From assembly GCF_040712315.1 (NCBI RefSeq), contig NC_134016.1, forward strand, positions 26,173,503 to 26,237,502: a stretch of 64,000 nucleotides of DNA. The letters run 5' to 3'. The notes below the pieces were generated by a model. It saw only the letters and a list, made by a program, of their open reading frames with translations, was not told the DNA's origin and did not search any database. The DNA comes from Castanea sativa (taxonomy: Eukaryota > Streptophyta > Magnoliopsida > Fagales > Fagaceae). A program made the translations under genes and the position numbers. Below are positions 15,001 through 23,619 of this stretch, piece by piece (positions within the stretch are counted from its first letter, which is position 1; each line of letters begins with the position of its first letter).

Positions 15001-18000
15001 AAAACCATTCTAGGATCTTTTCTATTGAATATATATTTTTGAACCTCTTGGTATCAAATTTTCCACATTTTAATTAATTTAGAAGAGCATGCCTTTCAAG
15101 CCCTTCTAAGAATCATAGTAGGAAAACTTGCTACTATATTATTGCATAATAAGGAGTTGGTTAAGTGTTATGTCATTACGTGTCTGTTATGACTAGACCT
15201 GTATACACTTAGATGCTGTACAGGGGAATAGCAAATTATATGCCCAAAAAAAGAAAAGAAAAAAAGAACAGAAATACAAATATACAATCAAATATAACAA
15301 ATTAAAATACAATCAAATACAAATATACAATCAATAGAAAACAAAAACCTGAGTTGGATGGCAGGATTTGGGCATGTGGATTTGGATTGGAGTAATTAAA
15401 ATCCAAATACTTTGTTTGGATGCTTTAAAAAAGTCAGGGATTTGAATTTTGACAAATTCACCAAAGATTTTAAACTTTTAAAAGTCTTGGATTTGAAATG
15501 ATGTCTAAAATTGATAGATTTGAAATCATGGTATTTCAAATATATTGATTTAGAATCCAAATCTAAATCCAAATTCAATATTCCAAACGCAACCTCAGGT
15601 TGTGTTTGGATGCTTGGATTTGGATTTGGATTTGAATTTTAAAGTGATGGATTTGAAATGCCTTAATTCAAATTCTCAAATATCTAAGTATGCCATATGC
15701 ATTTGTAAATTTATATGGATTTAGAAGTTATTTCAAATTCAAGATTTAAGGTTTAAAATCCTTGGTGGATTTGTCAAATCCAAATCCTTAACCCTTTGTA
15801 AGCTATCTAAACAAATTATTCGGATTTCAATCACCCAAATCCAAATTCATGTGCCCATCCATGCACACAAATTAAAGATTTGAGGAGATCTAGGAGAAAA
15901 TTTGAGGATTTTTCAACTCAGATTGCTTTTCTGGCAACAAATTTTTAAAAAAGATTGAGAATATAAAACAAAAGGAAACCGTGAAATACACAAAGAAGGG
16001 AAGGGCTGAGGTAGTTAGCTTACCAATAACAAACCCTCAGAAAGAGGTGGAAAAAAATATTAGATTGAAGTGAGAGAGATGGAAATCAAAAGAAGAGAGG
16101 GAGGGAGGAGAACAGGTAGGAAACCAGCTGAGCTGGCTAGTTTGTCTCAGTTCAGCTAGTTCCATTGGTTCCCGTTGGCTCTTGAACAGGCCTATTTTGT
16201 GGTGTTCTTTACAAGCCATGTTCTAGTTTAAAGTTGTTTTAAAATATTTCTATTGGTTTATGCAGTATTTGTATCATGGGGTACATCAAATGTTCCTCCA
16301 AAATTTTATAGCATATTTGTGTGTCCGATTTCATGTTGTAATAATAAGAATGCATCATGTGTTTTTTGTAAGCGTAAAACTTGGTTCTTCTTGTTGCTCT
16401 CTACTTTTGATAATATCCCACAATTTGTATCAGATGTGAGGCTCGTGCAGTATTTATAATTAATTCTGTATATAAACACGGAGAGAAATATGTATAATCT
16501 ATGGTCAAAAATTTCTATGAAGCTTACAATTCAGGAAGGATTCAACATAAATTCCATTGTAATTTAGACTACAATTTTAATGTTACAGAGTTGGTCCTTT
16601 GTGATCCAACTTATGCTACAAATTTTACCTCCTCTTGGCACTTCTCCCCCCACTGTCACCCTCTTTCTTTTACCTGAGCCCTGTCGAGCATGAATTGTTG
16701 GAGGTGATAAAGTCTGATTATGGATCAGATATGTAGAATGCAGTTATTTTATGCCTTTATAGTTGTAAAGTAACTCATGCTGGCATGGATTTTTTTTCAT
16801 AAAGCCTAAAATATTTTGGGTCAATCCTTGTTTGGCTGAAATGAATTCTGGTTCAGGATGTAGCTCCATGATAGAGTTTCAGTTCTCAGGCTTCCCCAAG
16901 CTCGGCATGAAGCATGGCATTACCATGAGTATATTGATACTCTTTTTTTAAATAATGGAAGATATAATTTCAGCTTCACAGAATGCTTTTGTGAGAAACA
17001 TGCAGATTCTTGACCCTGTACTTATTGCTAATGAGTGCCCTGATAGTAGATTGAAATCTGATTTGCCAGGGCTACTTTGCAAATTAGACGTTGAGAAGGC
17101 CTTTGATTATGTAAAATGAGGATTTCTTATGCAGTTATTAGAAAAGGGTGGGTTCTCTGCTAAATGGTGACAGTGGATTTTCTTTTGTATATCTACAGTT
17201 CGTTTCTCTATTTTGATAAATGGCTCTCCTTGTGGGTTTTTTGAGAGTTCCAAGGGGTTGAGGCAAGGTGACCCATTATCCCCTTTGTTGTTTGTACTGG
17301 TTATGGAAGCCCTTGGGAAGATGTTGGAAAGGGCTGTCCATGATGGTCACATGTTAGGCTTTAGTGTGGGTTGTGTAGAGGGAAGATCATTGGCGGTGTC
17401 TCATCTTCTTTTTGCGGACGACACTTTGATTTTTTGTGGTGCTGATTTGGATCAGGTTTTGTTTCTCCGTATGATCCTCATTTGGTTTGAGGTGGTTTTT
17501 GGTCTAAAAATAAATTTGGGCAAGTCAGAGTTGGTTCTTGTTGGTATGGTGCATAATTTGGACTTATTGTTGACTGTTCTTGGCTGTAAACAAGGTACTC
17601 TTCCAATGAAGTATTTGGGTCTTCTTTTAGGAGCTAAATGCAAGGATAAGGCAATATGGAACCCAATTCTGGAGAAGATAGAACGGAGATTAGCAGGATG
17701 GAAACGTCTATACTTATCCAAGGGAGGTAGTCACTTTAATTAAAAGCACTCTATCTAATTTACCAACTTATTTTCTATCTCTATTCCCCATTCTTGCTGC
17801 TGTGGCTAACCGAATTGAGAAACTACAGAGAAATTTCTTATGGGGTGGCATTGGAGATGAACCAAAATTTCATTTAGTTAAATGGACTACTGTCTGCAGT
17901 CCCATTACTTCGGGTGGCCTGGGGATAAGGAAGATAAGACTTTTTAATGAAGCTTTGCTTGGAAAGTGGCTATGGAGATTTGGGATGGAGAGGACTGCCC

Positions 18001-20559
18001 TTTGGAGGCAAGTGATAGAGGTGAAATATGGCTGTGAATGGGGTGGCTGGTGTACTAGGCCTGTAAATGGTCCATATGGTGTGGGCTTGTGGAAAAATAT
18101 TAGTCGGGGATGGCCTTCTTTTTCCCGTCACATTCTATATGATATTGGGGATGGGTCAAGGGTGAAATTCTGGCAAGACCATTGATGTGGTGAGACTTCT
18201 CTTGCAGTCAGCTATCCAGAATTGTATAGCTTTTGCCGAGACAAGGAGGCTAGTGTGGCTGAGCTTATAAAGCTTGATAATGGAGTCCTTTTTTGGGATG
18301 TAAGTTTCTTTAGGGGTGTGCATGCTTGGGAATCAGAGGCATTGGCTGGTTTCATGGATACCATTTATGGTGCTTCGATGAAAGGGTTTGGCGAGGATAA
18401 GATATGCTGGAAACTTGATAGAGAGAAGGGTTTCCTGGTTAAGGATTATTATAGTCTCTTAGTGAGCTCTAATGACTGTTGCTTTTCTTGGAAAAGTATT
18501 TGGAAACAGAAAATTCCTTCTTGAGTTGCTTTCTTTGTTTGAACTATTGCTTTGGAGAAGTGCTTAACGATTGACAATTTACGAAAAAGGAAGGTTTAGA
18601 TATTGGATTGGTGCTACATGTGCAAGTGCAATGGTGAATCGGTTGATTATCTTTTTTTTCCATTGTCTGGTTGCAATGGATATGTGGGCAATGGTGTTTG
18701 GATTGTTTGGAGTTAGCTGGGTGATGCCGCAATTTGTAGTGGGACTATTAGCATGTTGGCAAGACAGATTTGGTCGTCATCGAAATGGGTATATATGGAT
18801 GACTGTTCCACATTGTTTATTGTGGTGTCTTTGGAGAGAGAGAAATAGCAAATGCTTTGAAGATAAGGAGAGATCAATCTTAGACTTGAAGCTATTTTTC
18901 TTTAGAACCTTAATAGATTGGTTGGTTGCTTTGAGGAACCAATCATTTCTATCTTTTCTTGATTTTTTAGATTCTTGTAATTTTTGTTCTTGATTGTTTA
19001 ACCCTTGTACACTCTCTGTGTACTAGGGTGTTTCCTTTTTTGATATCAATAAACGTCTTACTTATATATAAAATAATATCCTCTCTTTTTTAATAACACA
19101 TTTAGGATTAACCTGCTAGGGTGTAACCTAGTGGTTGGGGCCTTGGGTTAAGCTGTACACCTAGACATCTTAGATTTGATCCCTATTAGGAGTTCCCCTA
19201 GATTGCCTGATAGATGGTTCTGGCGAGTGGCGTCCGTTGTTTACTCCTCAAGGGTGGGTCACTTAAAAGGCCTGCCTTGGTGAGGTTTTATGTCATTTAA
19301 AAAAAAAAAAACACATGTAGGACAGGAAATGATTCAGATTAGTAATTTTCCTAGAGTTTTCAACATAGGGGAACAGACCAGCAACAGTTGCAACTTTTCC
19401 TATTGCAATTGTAGCTGTTATTGGATCGTGTAGATATCCCAGTTGTGAATGTATCTTTTGTGGACCATATCATGAAGAGATCATGGTGTATTTGGAATCA
19501 ACCTAAACAAAGTTAAGTATTTGGAATCGTATTCAGTAATAACTGATTGAATGATATATTAATCAGTCATAGCATGTACCTAAATGTAGGACTGTTAATC
19601 TGACACTTTGAATGTTGAGTATAGGTGTCTGTCTTGGTGTAGATTTATCTTGCTTGTGAATTGAACGAAATATAAGTGTATATGTGTCATAATATTTTTA
19701 AGGCTATTACTGTGGGAAAAACACAGCCCCACGGTGACAAAAGCTGAAAAGATGATTCAGTATCCCAAAATTTGTTTTCAATCCATTTTGTCATGTTGTC
19801 AAATCCTAATATATTTTAGGTTTAAATTTTGGCAGTATAATTAATTGAAGGACATGATGTATGCATAATTTTGTATGTTCAAACTTTGTGTAGTCAGAAA
19901 AATGGGGCACCTTCATAGCATCTTTACCATTTCATTCAAATGTCCACTGGAGATTTTCCACGTTATGTGTGTGTTTTGACATTTGTATTCTGCCTTTTCT
20001 TCTTCAGAATGTGAAGGCCTATTTACGAAGAGCTACAGCAAGAGAGATGCTGGGCTATTATAAGGAGGCAATTGATGGTAAATTTACATTTTTTTTTTTT
20101 TTGTATGTTGTGTTTATTAAATAGGTTGAAGTTGATTAATGTCTCATCATTTGTACTGTTAGCTATTAATAACTTGAAGAAACAAGTGGTCCTCAATGGC
20201 ATCTGTAGGAAAGTCATATTATACTTTGTACACAAATAATCTTTAGCCGGAGAATGATAGTTCAGAACTATCTTCTTCATTCTAGTTGCAATGAGAACTC
20301 ATGAGTTAATTTATTGTTTTGCTTAATAACTATGTGGAATAACAATGAGCAAGCACTTGATTAACCTGGGATTGTTTCTAGAGCACATCTTGTTTTTTTA
20401 CTTTGGTTTCACTTCGTCATGTGTTTTTGTTTTTCGTTTCATTTCTTGAATCATTTGTTTAATGGTATTTTTGCAGATTTTAGATATGCACTTGTCCTTG
20501 AGCCCACCAATAAAAGAGCAGGACAATCTGTTGAAAGATTAAGGAAGCTATTTCAGTAG
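67..20559 (+). CDS. TOC64: Translocon at outer envelope of chloroplasts 64 (TOC64-III / OEP64)
   Basis: This is a chloroplast outer-envelope docking protein that receives Hsp90-delivered preproteins and passes them to the TOC complex. Thirteen GT-AG exons join in frame to 589 codons, the length I recall for the Arabidopsis protein: 67-269, 4080-4232, 4367-4491, 8296-8421, 9333-9515, 9733-9874, 11398-11566, 12685-12819, 12973-13173, 13949-14076, 14159-14210, 20008-20077, 20477-20559. The start is the first ATG, giving [13 protein letters not shown]; residues 7-23 form the membrane anchor, followed by basic residues and a run of eight prolines at 45-52. Residues ~55-440 are amidase-like but look inactive: the catalytic Lys position reads Ser66 (FAVSD) and the nucleophile Ser position reads Gly167 (DTVGGVR), while the cis-Ser position, Ser143, is kept. 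Residues ~475-589 form three TPRs with clamp residues N512, K542 and R546. Sequence (e.g. [13 protein letters not shown]) favours the plastid paralogue over mitochondrial OM64. The introns are loaded with transposons. Confidence 0.95.
672..775 (+). repeat. tRNA-derived SINE-like fragment in TOC64 intron 1
   Basis: A short block runs from 'agctctagctctctagctttcaaatgg'-type sequence to a B-box-like 'gtgggttcaaaaacc'. Related sequences lie at about 13400-13490, 14885-14990 and 10865-10925 in other introns of the same gene. The shared form (trinucleotide-rich head, 'gagggtgaggctgtgggttcaa') fits a tRNA-derived SINE family. No clear target duplication was seen. Confidence 0.45.
1138..3275 (+). mobile_element. 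Degenerate L1-type LINE ORF2 fragment in TOC64 intron 1
   Basis: Broken reading frames translate to plant L1 ORF2 landmarks in order. The endonuclease-RT linker ([19 protein letters not shown]) is near 1330-1390, the RT fingers/palm ([26 protein letters not shown]) at 1860-1990, [11 protein letters not shown] and [10 protein letters not shown] at 2075-2220, and GLRQGD at 2225-2245. Sequence then jumps at about 2340 to the C-terminal zf-RVT region ([18 protein letters not shown]) and [19 protein letters not shown] at 2880-3115. The block that should carry the catalytic FADD motif is deleted and several stops are present, so it cannot encode active reverse transcriptase. It lies in the same orientation as the host gene. 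Confidence 0.85.
3870..3993 (+). repeat. SINE-like element with poly-A tail in TOC64 intron 1
   Basis: It contains a B-box-like 'gcgttcaaatccccc' and ends in a run of about 15 A at 3978-3993, just 87 bp before exon 2. The left end is not clear. Confidence 0.35.
4841..4866. repeat. (TA)n microsatellite
   Basis: A run of about 12 TA units in TOC64 intron 3. Confidence 0.8.
5045..5320 (+). mobile_element. Degenerate RTE-type LINE 3' fragment in TOC64 intron 3
   Basis: The + strand, with frameshifts, translates to pieces such as [23 protein letters not shown], preceded by a WM-G-TR-D-IRN-like stretch. This recalls the C-terminal end of plant RTE LINE reverse transcriptases (RWFGHVQRRP...GRGRPKKTW). 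It is heavily decayed and only the 3' portion is present. It is distinct from the L1 fragments in this gene. Confidence 0.6.
5540..6665 (+). mobile_element. 5'-truncated L1 LINE 3' region in TOC64 intron 3
   Basis: Translated pieces [42 protein letters not shown] and the zf-RVT-like [29 protein letters not shown] match the post-RT C-terminus of plant L1 ORF2, as in the copies at 1138-3275 and 16960-19075. The EN and RT domains are absent. A SINE (about 6060-6195) interrupts it and a TRIM lies immediately downstream. Confidence 0.75.
6060..6195 (-). mobile_element. tRNA-derived SINE, minus strand, nested in LINE
   Basis: Read on the minus strand it begins with an A-box-like ttcaactagtaaagtctc, then a B-box ggttcgaaccctgcc, then a body 'aaaccaattgatgtcttgatc..gatgataaatagcaatcat'. 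The same order occurs at about 60065-60250 and 61740-61870, defining a family with three copies in the window. It interrupts the LINE coding remnant. Confidence 0.65.
6724..7195 (-). mobile_element. TRIM (terminal-repeat retrotransposon in miniature)
   Basis: Two direct repeats of about 180 bp (6724-6910 and 7002-7190) share a TGTAA(T/C)GACC start, the core 'gctttggggccca' and 'gggagaaaagacctctacaca'. They flank only about 95 bp. Read on the minus strand, the sequence just inside the 7002 repeat is TGGTATCAAAG, close to the initiator tRNA-Met primer-binding site. Just inside the other repeat is the purine tract AAGGGGGGTGGA. Those are the expected PBS and PPT positions for a minus-strand TRIM. 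The flanks both carry 'atagtaa', a likely target duplication. It has no coding capacity. Confidence 0.8.
7857..8157. mobile_element. MITE with ~16-bp terminal inverted repeats, TOC64 intron 3
   Basis: The left end reads AGACTAAAGTACACT and the right end AATGTACTTTAGTCT, inverse of each other with one mismatch. The interior is built of imperfect 'ttggcctttta'-like units and has no ORF. The element ends about 140 bp before exon 4. Confidence 0.7.
10146..10400. mobile_element. Degraded hAT-like non-autonomous fragment, TOC64 intron 6
   Basis: Contains units such as 'gggtcaacctgctttgaca', 'gtgtcaagttgggttgacccc' and 'gacctgaaccca', typical of the interiors of non-autonomous plant hAT elements like the one at 21758-22335. 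Termini are not recognisable. Confidence 0.4.
13400..13490 (+). repeat. tRNA-derived SINE-like fragment, TOC64 intron 9
   Basis: Related to 672-775: 'ggctcaaatg..ccctcctc' followed by 'ggagggtgtggtcgtgggttcaaaaccc'. The B-box-like GGTTCAAAACC is clear. Ends are not defined. Confidence 0.45.
14885..14990 (+). repeat. SINE-like fragment, TOC64 intron 11
   Basis: 'gagctctaattcaaatggctcctcc' followed by 'gtaaggtggagggtgaggtt' matches the head and middle of the 672-775 family. The B-box half is diverged. Confidence 0.35.
15352..15595 (-). mobile_element. MITE copy A, inverted relative to copy B
   Basis: Its reverse complement starts GAGGTTGCGTTTGGA and ends near CTGCCATCCAAC, aligning with copy B (15597-15873) and with a third copy at 21199-21475. 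All three carry 'ttcaaattc' / 'tttggattt'-rich interiors and TTGYRTTTGGAT ... CATCCAAACAC-type inverted ends. It has no coding capacity. Confidence 0.65.
15597..15873 (+). mobile_element. MITE copy B, head-to-head with copy A
   Basis: Starts AGGTTGTGTTTGGATGC directly after copy A with the symmetric junction 'aacctcaggtt', and ends at 'gtgcccatccatgc'. Interior order matches the copy at 21199-21475. With copy A it forms a large imperfect inverted repeat inside TOC64 intron 11. Confidence 0.65.
16960..19075 (+). mobile_element. 5'-truncated L1 LINE with RT core, TOC64 intron 11
   Basis: Contains RT motifs in order: [19 protein letters not shown] (with differences), [13 protein letters not shown], then an open stretch (17213-17743) with [35 protein letters not shown] and [10 protein letters not shown]. 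The C-terminal [21 protein letters not shown] and zf-RVT region follow at 17800-18990. The catalytic FADD is intact, but stops occur before and after (TGA in VK*GF; breaks near 17743, 18185, 18524), so it is dead. The endonuclease is missing, and it ends in an A/T-rich tail near 19075. Sense orientation to the host gene. Confidence 0.88.
19108..19309 (+). mobile_element. SINE with poly-A tail and 13-bp target duplication
   Basis: A ~200-bp unit with an A-box-like 'taacctagtggttggggc', a B-box-like 'gatttgatccct' and a terminal run of about 13 A. It is flanked by aacacatttagga (19095-19107) and aacacatgtagga (19310-19322), a one-mismatch 13-bp target duplication. Sits 33 bp downstream of the L1 fragment in TOC64 intron 11. 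Confidence 0.8.
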
Positions 20560-20990
20560 TTATATTCAAGTTTTGGCAGAACTTCTGGGAGGCTGAATTT
20601 GTTTCTGGACCCTTTCAAACGGTTGATGATTGCCACAGGTCTTAACAATCTCATGAAGATGGATTTTTTGGGGTCTTCTTTACGAGCAAAAACAAAAACT
20701 TTATGTACTGAAAAGAAAGAAAGAAATACGATAATCTTTTCCTTCTTTTTAGAGGTCTGATAATTGTTTTGTTGCTTAATCTAGTATGTGCAAGTATAGG
20801 TCAATTTTGTATCTTCCAAGTATTTTGCATTCAAGTTGTTCTATTTTTGAGGTGAGGTTCAATGCATATGGTTGAGTATAACTATCAAATAACTTCTTAT
20901 GGAATTTGCTTTTGCTCATTTTAGTGGATTTTGCAATTAGTTGTTCATTAGTATATAATTGTATGGAGAGTAATATGGTAGTTCTACTGA
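20560..20990 (+). other. TOC64 3' UTR and downstream region
   Basis: AT-rich sequence after the TOC64 stop with no further ORF. A canonical AATAAA was not found, so the polyadenylation site cannot be placed. Confidence 0.4.
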
Positions 20991-21198
20991 TTATGTTCAC
21001 CAGTAATATGGTTGTACTTCATACAACCGTATGGAGAGTAAGAGGATTTCTCTTCACAAAGTTCTTGGCGTCAATGTAATTCTTCAGTCCACTCGCATAT
21101 AGTATTTATTATTTTAATCTTTTTTTGGAGGAAACTATGCTTATCAGTCGCTAACCATGATCCCAAATCAAATACAATGGAGAGAACCCTTATATCAC

Positions 21199-21475
21199 GG
21201 TTGCATTTGGATACTTGATTTTGGGTTTGGATTCGAATTTTGAAATGATGAATTGAAATGCCGTAATTTTAAATCCATAAATATTTAAGTAGGTCACATG
21301 GATTTTTGAAATTCTATAGGTTAAGAATTTATTTCAAGTTCAAAGATTTTAAGGTTTAAAATCTTTGGCAAATTTGTCAAATCCTTGACTTTTTGTAAAC
21401 TATCAAACAAGGTATTTGGATTTTAACCACTTAATTTCAAATTCATGTGACCAAATCTTGCCATCCAAACACAGA
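21199..21475 (+). mobile_element. MITE copy C (same family as 15352-15873)
   Basis: Starts ggttgcatttggatac and ends gccatccaaacaca. The interior shares 'ttcaagttcaaagattttaaggtttaaaatc' order and 'caaatttgtcaaatcc' with copy B. Lies between the convergent TOC64 and HROB genes. Confidence 0.65.
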
Positions 21476-21757
21476 AATTTGAAAAAAATTTCTATTGAGT
21501 AGTATAGAAATCTACATAAAAGAAAAACATTAATTGTTGTTCCAAAGGCCTCATGTACTTTAGCAATGAATATGAATGGAATAGAGAGATATTCCAACCG
21601 TCCAAGGACAGAACGGTTACAAATGATGAAAAAATAATTAATAGGTTCAGATAAAATTAATAGGTTCATATAAGACCCGTACTCCACAAAATTTCATCAT
21701 AATTAACAACCAAAGCCAATCCACACAAAAGCCACAAATTGCCTTACTTATTCCTAG

Positions 21758-22335
21758 TAGGGGTGGCAATTTATGTTAACGAGTTGGGTTCATGTCACGT
21801 AGAGCCATGAGTATTGACATGAACTATGAGTATTTGATTATATGATTGAATTGAACTTGATATATTTAGTAAACGTTTCAAGAATTCAACCTTAACATAA
21901 CCTGTTTATTAAACAAGTTAACCCAACATGACATGTTTAACACGTTTAATTAACAAGTAATGTAAAGGTCAATATAAATTACCCATTTATTAACTTGTTT
22001 GATTAATACGTCATACTTGATTTGAATATCACCTTATCCATTCTTATATATCTAAAATTAAAATACAATTATAACAACAAATATAGTAATAAACATATAA
22101 TTACAACAAAAAAATTAAGAAATAATGACAATAATAATAACAAAAGCTAATACTTTTATAAGCTAAACGGGTTAGATGGGTTTGCATGTTGAATATGAAC
22201 ACGATCTGTTTATTAAACGGATCAACCGTGTCAACCTGAATATGACCCGAATTCATTTATTTTCAACCCATGACCTATTTATAAACAAGTTAGTTGTGTC
22301 GAGTTCATTGGTCGTATCAGATTTTGCCACCCTTA
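21758..22335. mobile_element. Non-autonomous hAT element with 8-bp target duplication
   Basis: Ends are TAGGGGTGGCAA and TTTGCCACCCTTA (inverse of each other with one mismatch). The flanks are attcctag (21750-21757) and attcttag (22336-22343), an 8-bp duplication with one difference. The interior is 'gggttcatgtca / tgacccgaattca'-rich with no transposase. All are hAT hallmarks. Confidence 0.8.
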
Positions 22336-22343
22336 ATTCTTAG

Positions 22344-23505
22344 TGGAGATTGAGAATGTTTCACATCCCCGTGGACTTCTAGCTTATTGGACAATTCAAG
22401 AAACAAGGTGGTGGTCAAAAGTCGTGCAGCTCAACTAGTACTTTCTAAAACGGAGATGTCTAAAATTCAAATTACTTCTCCCCCTATTATTGTAAATATC
22501 AAATTACCCACAAAAAAGGAAGAAAGAAATAGGGTGGGATATCTTTCTGGATACATAATTACCCCAGGTTGTCCTTGGGTCGTAATGCGAGAAAGGGCTT
22601 ACTGATGAAAGCCATTTTAATAAGTTAAGATGGGGATTATTTCTTTGAGGGAAGTGCATTGAGTTTATCTCATTAAAAAAAGAAAAAAATTAATGAGATG
22701 GGGACAGACAATATTTGCTTGCAGTAGAGCTGCAGAACACCGTGAAGGTAGGCTCTTAAACTGGCAGCTTAAAATACACAATCTCATTCTCATTACCGTT
22801 TCTGTTGTATCTCATGATGAGAAGAAATTCAATCCTAGTAGTTTCATTAAAGTCATCGGCAGAGTCGAAGTGGGCACTGAACTTGATAACGAGTTTGATA
22901 GTTGAGCACATATATTATTTTGGTTAGGGGATCACTATGCTCTCGAAGTTGACAAATGCTTGCATTCAAGTAACTATACCAGCAAAATTAAGGCAAAAAT
23001 ACGTCTATCTACATAATTAGATGTTTATTTCCAATGCCATGGGTTAGAACTCGAAATGGCATATACTAAATTCAAACATGATTAGATATTATGTCTACTT
23101 TCGTGGGACAGGAATCACAAACAGCATAGTAGAAACTGGCTTTGATCCCCTAGGCCCCAAGTCCTAGAGAAACCTGTCTTTCATCATTATGTTCGACAAA
23201 TATAAAAAATGGATACTAATGCATTAGAACTTTAATTGACACTACTGATTTATAATTTTCTTATTAAGTTTAAATTCAGTAGGATTATTAACAACATATA
23301 AACGAATTTCAGTAGCAGAATCTGATATATATTTGAAGAAATGTTGACCAATAGCAAACTATTATTATCCCACCATATACACAAGCATGGCAAAAATCAT
23401 TAAATGCAATTATACAAATACAAAATTTTCTAACATTTCTGCAAAAAACTCCAATGAACTGAACCGAGATGGTGATTTCTAAGCTTTCATCATTTGAAAA
23501 CATAT
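22344..23505. other. Intergenic, no supported gene
   Basis: Two short ORFs on the + strand (22387-22605 and 22693-22905) have no motif I recognise, no consistent splice context and no homologue I can name. The rest is AT-rich. It separates the MITE/hAT cluster from the HROB 3' end. Confidence 0.5.
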
Positions 23506-23619
23506 ACAATAGATGGAAAACAGTACAACATGTAATCTGTACACTTTCAGGATCAATGTCACCTTCTCTGATTACGATTGTGACAAAATGAAAAGCTGTA
23601 GAAAAGACCCATCATTACC

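Noticed and set aside
17213..17743. Intact reverse transcriptase gene
   Set aside because: The open stretch covers only the middle of RT; stops and frameshifts on both sides and no endonuclease show a dead L1 copy.
22387..22905. Two + strand ORFs of 72 and 70 codons between TOC64 and HROB
   Set aside because: No motif, no homologue recognised, no splice context; length is expected by chance.
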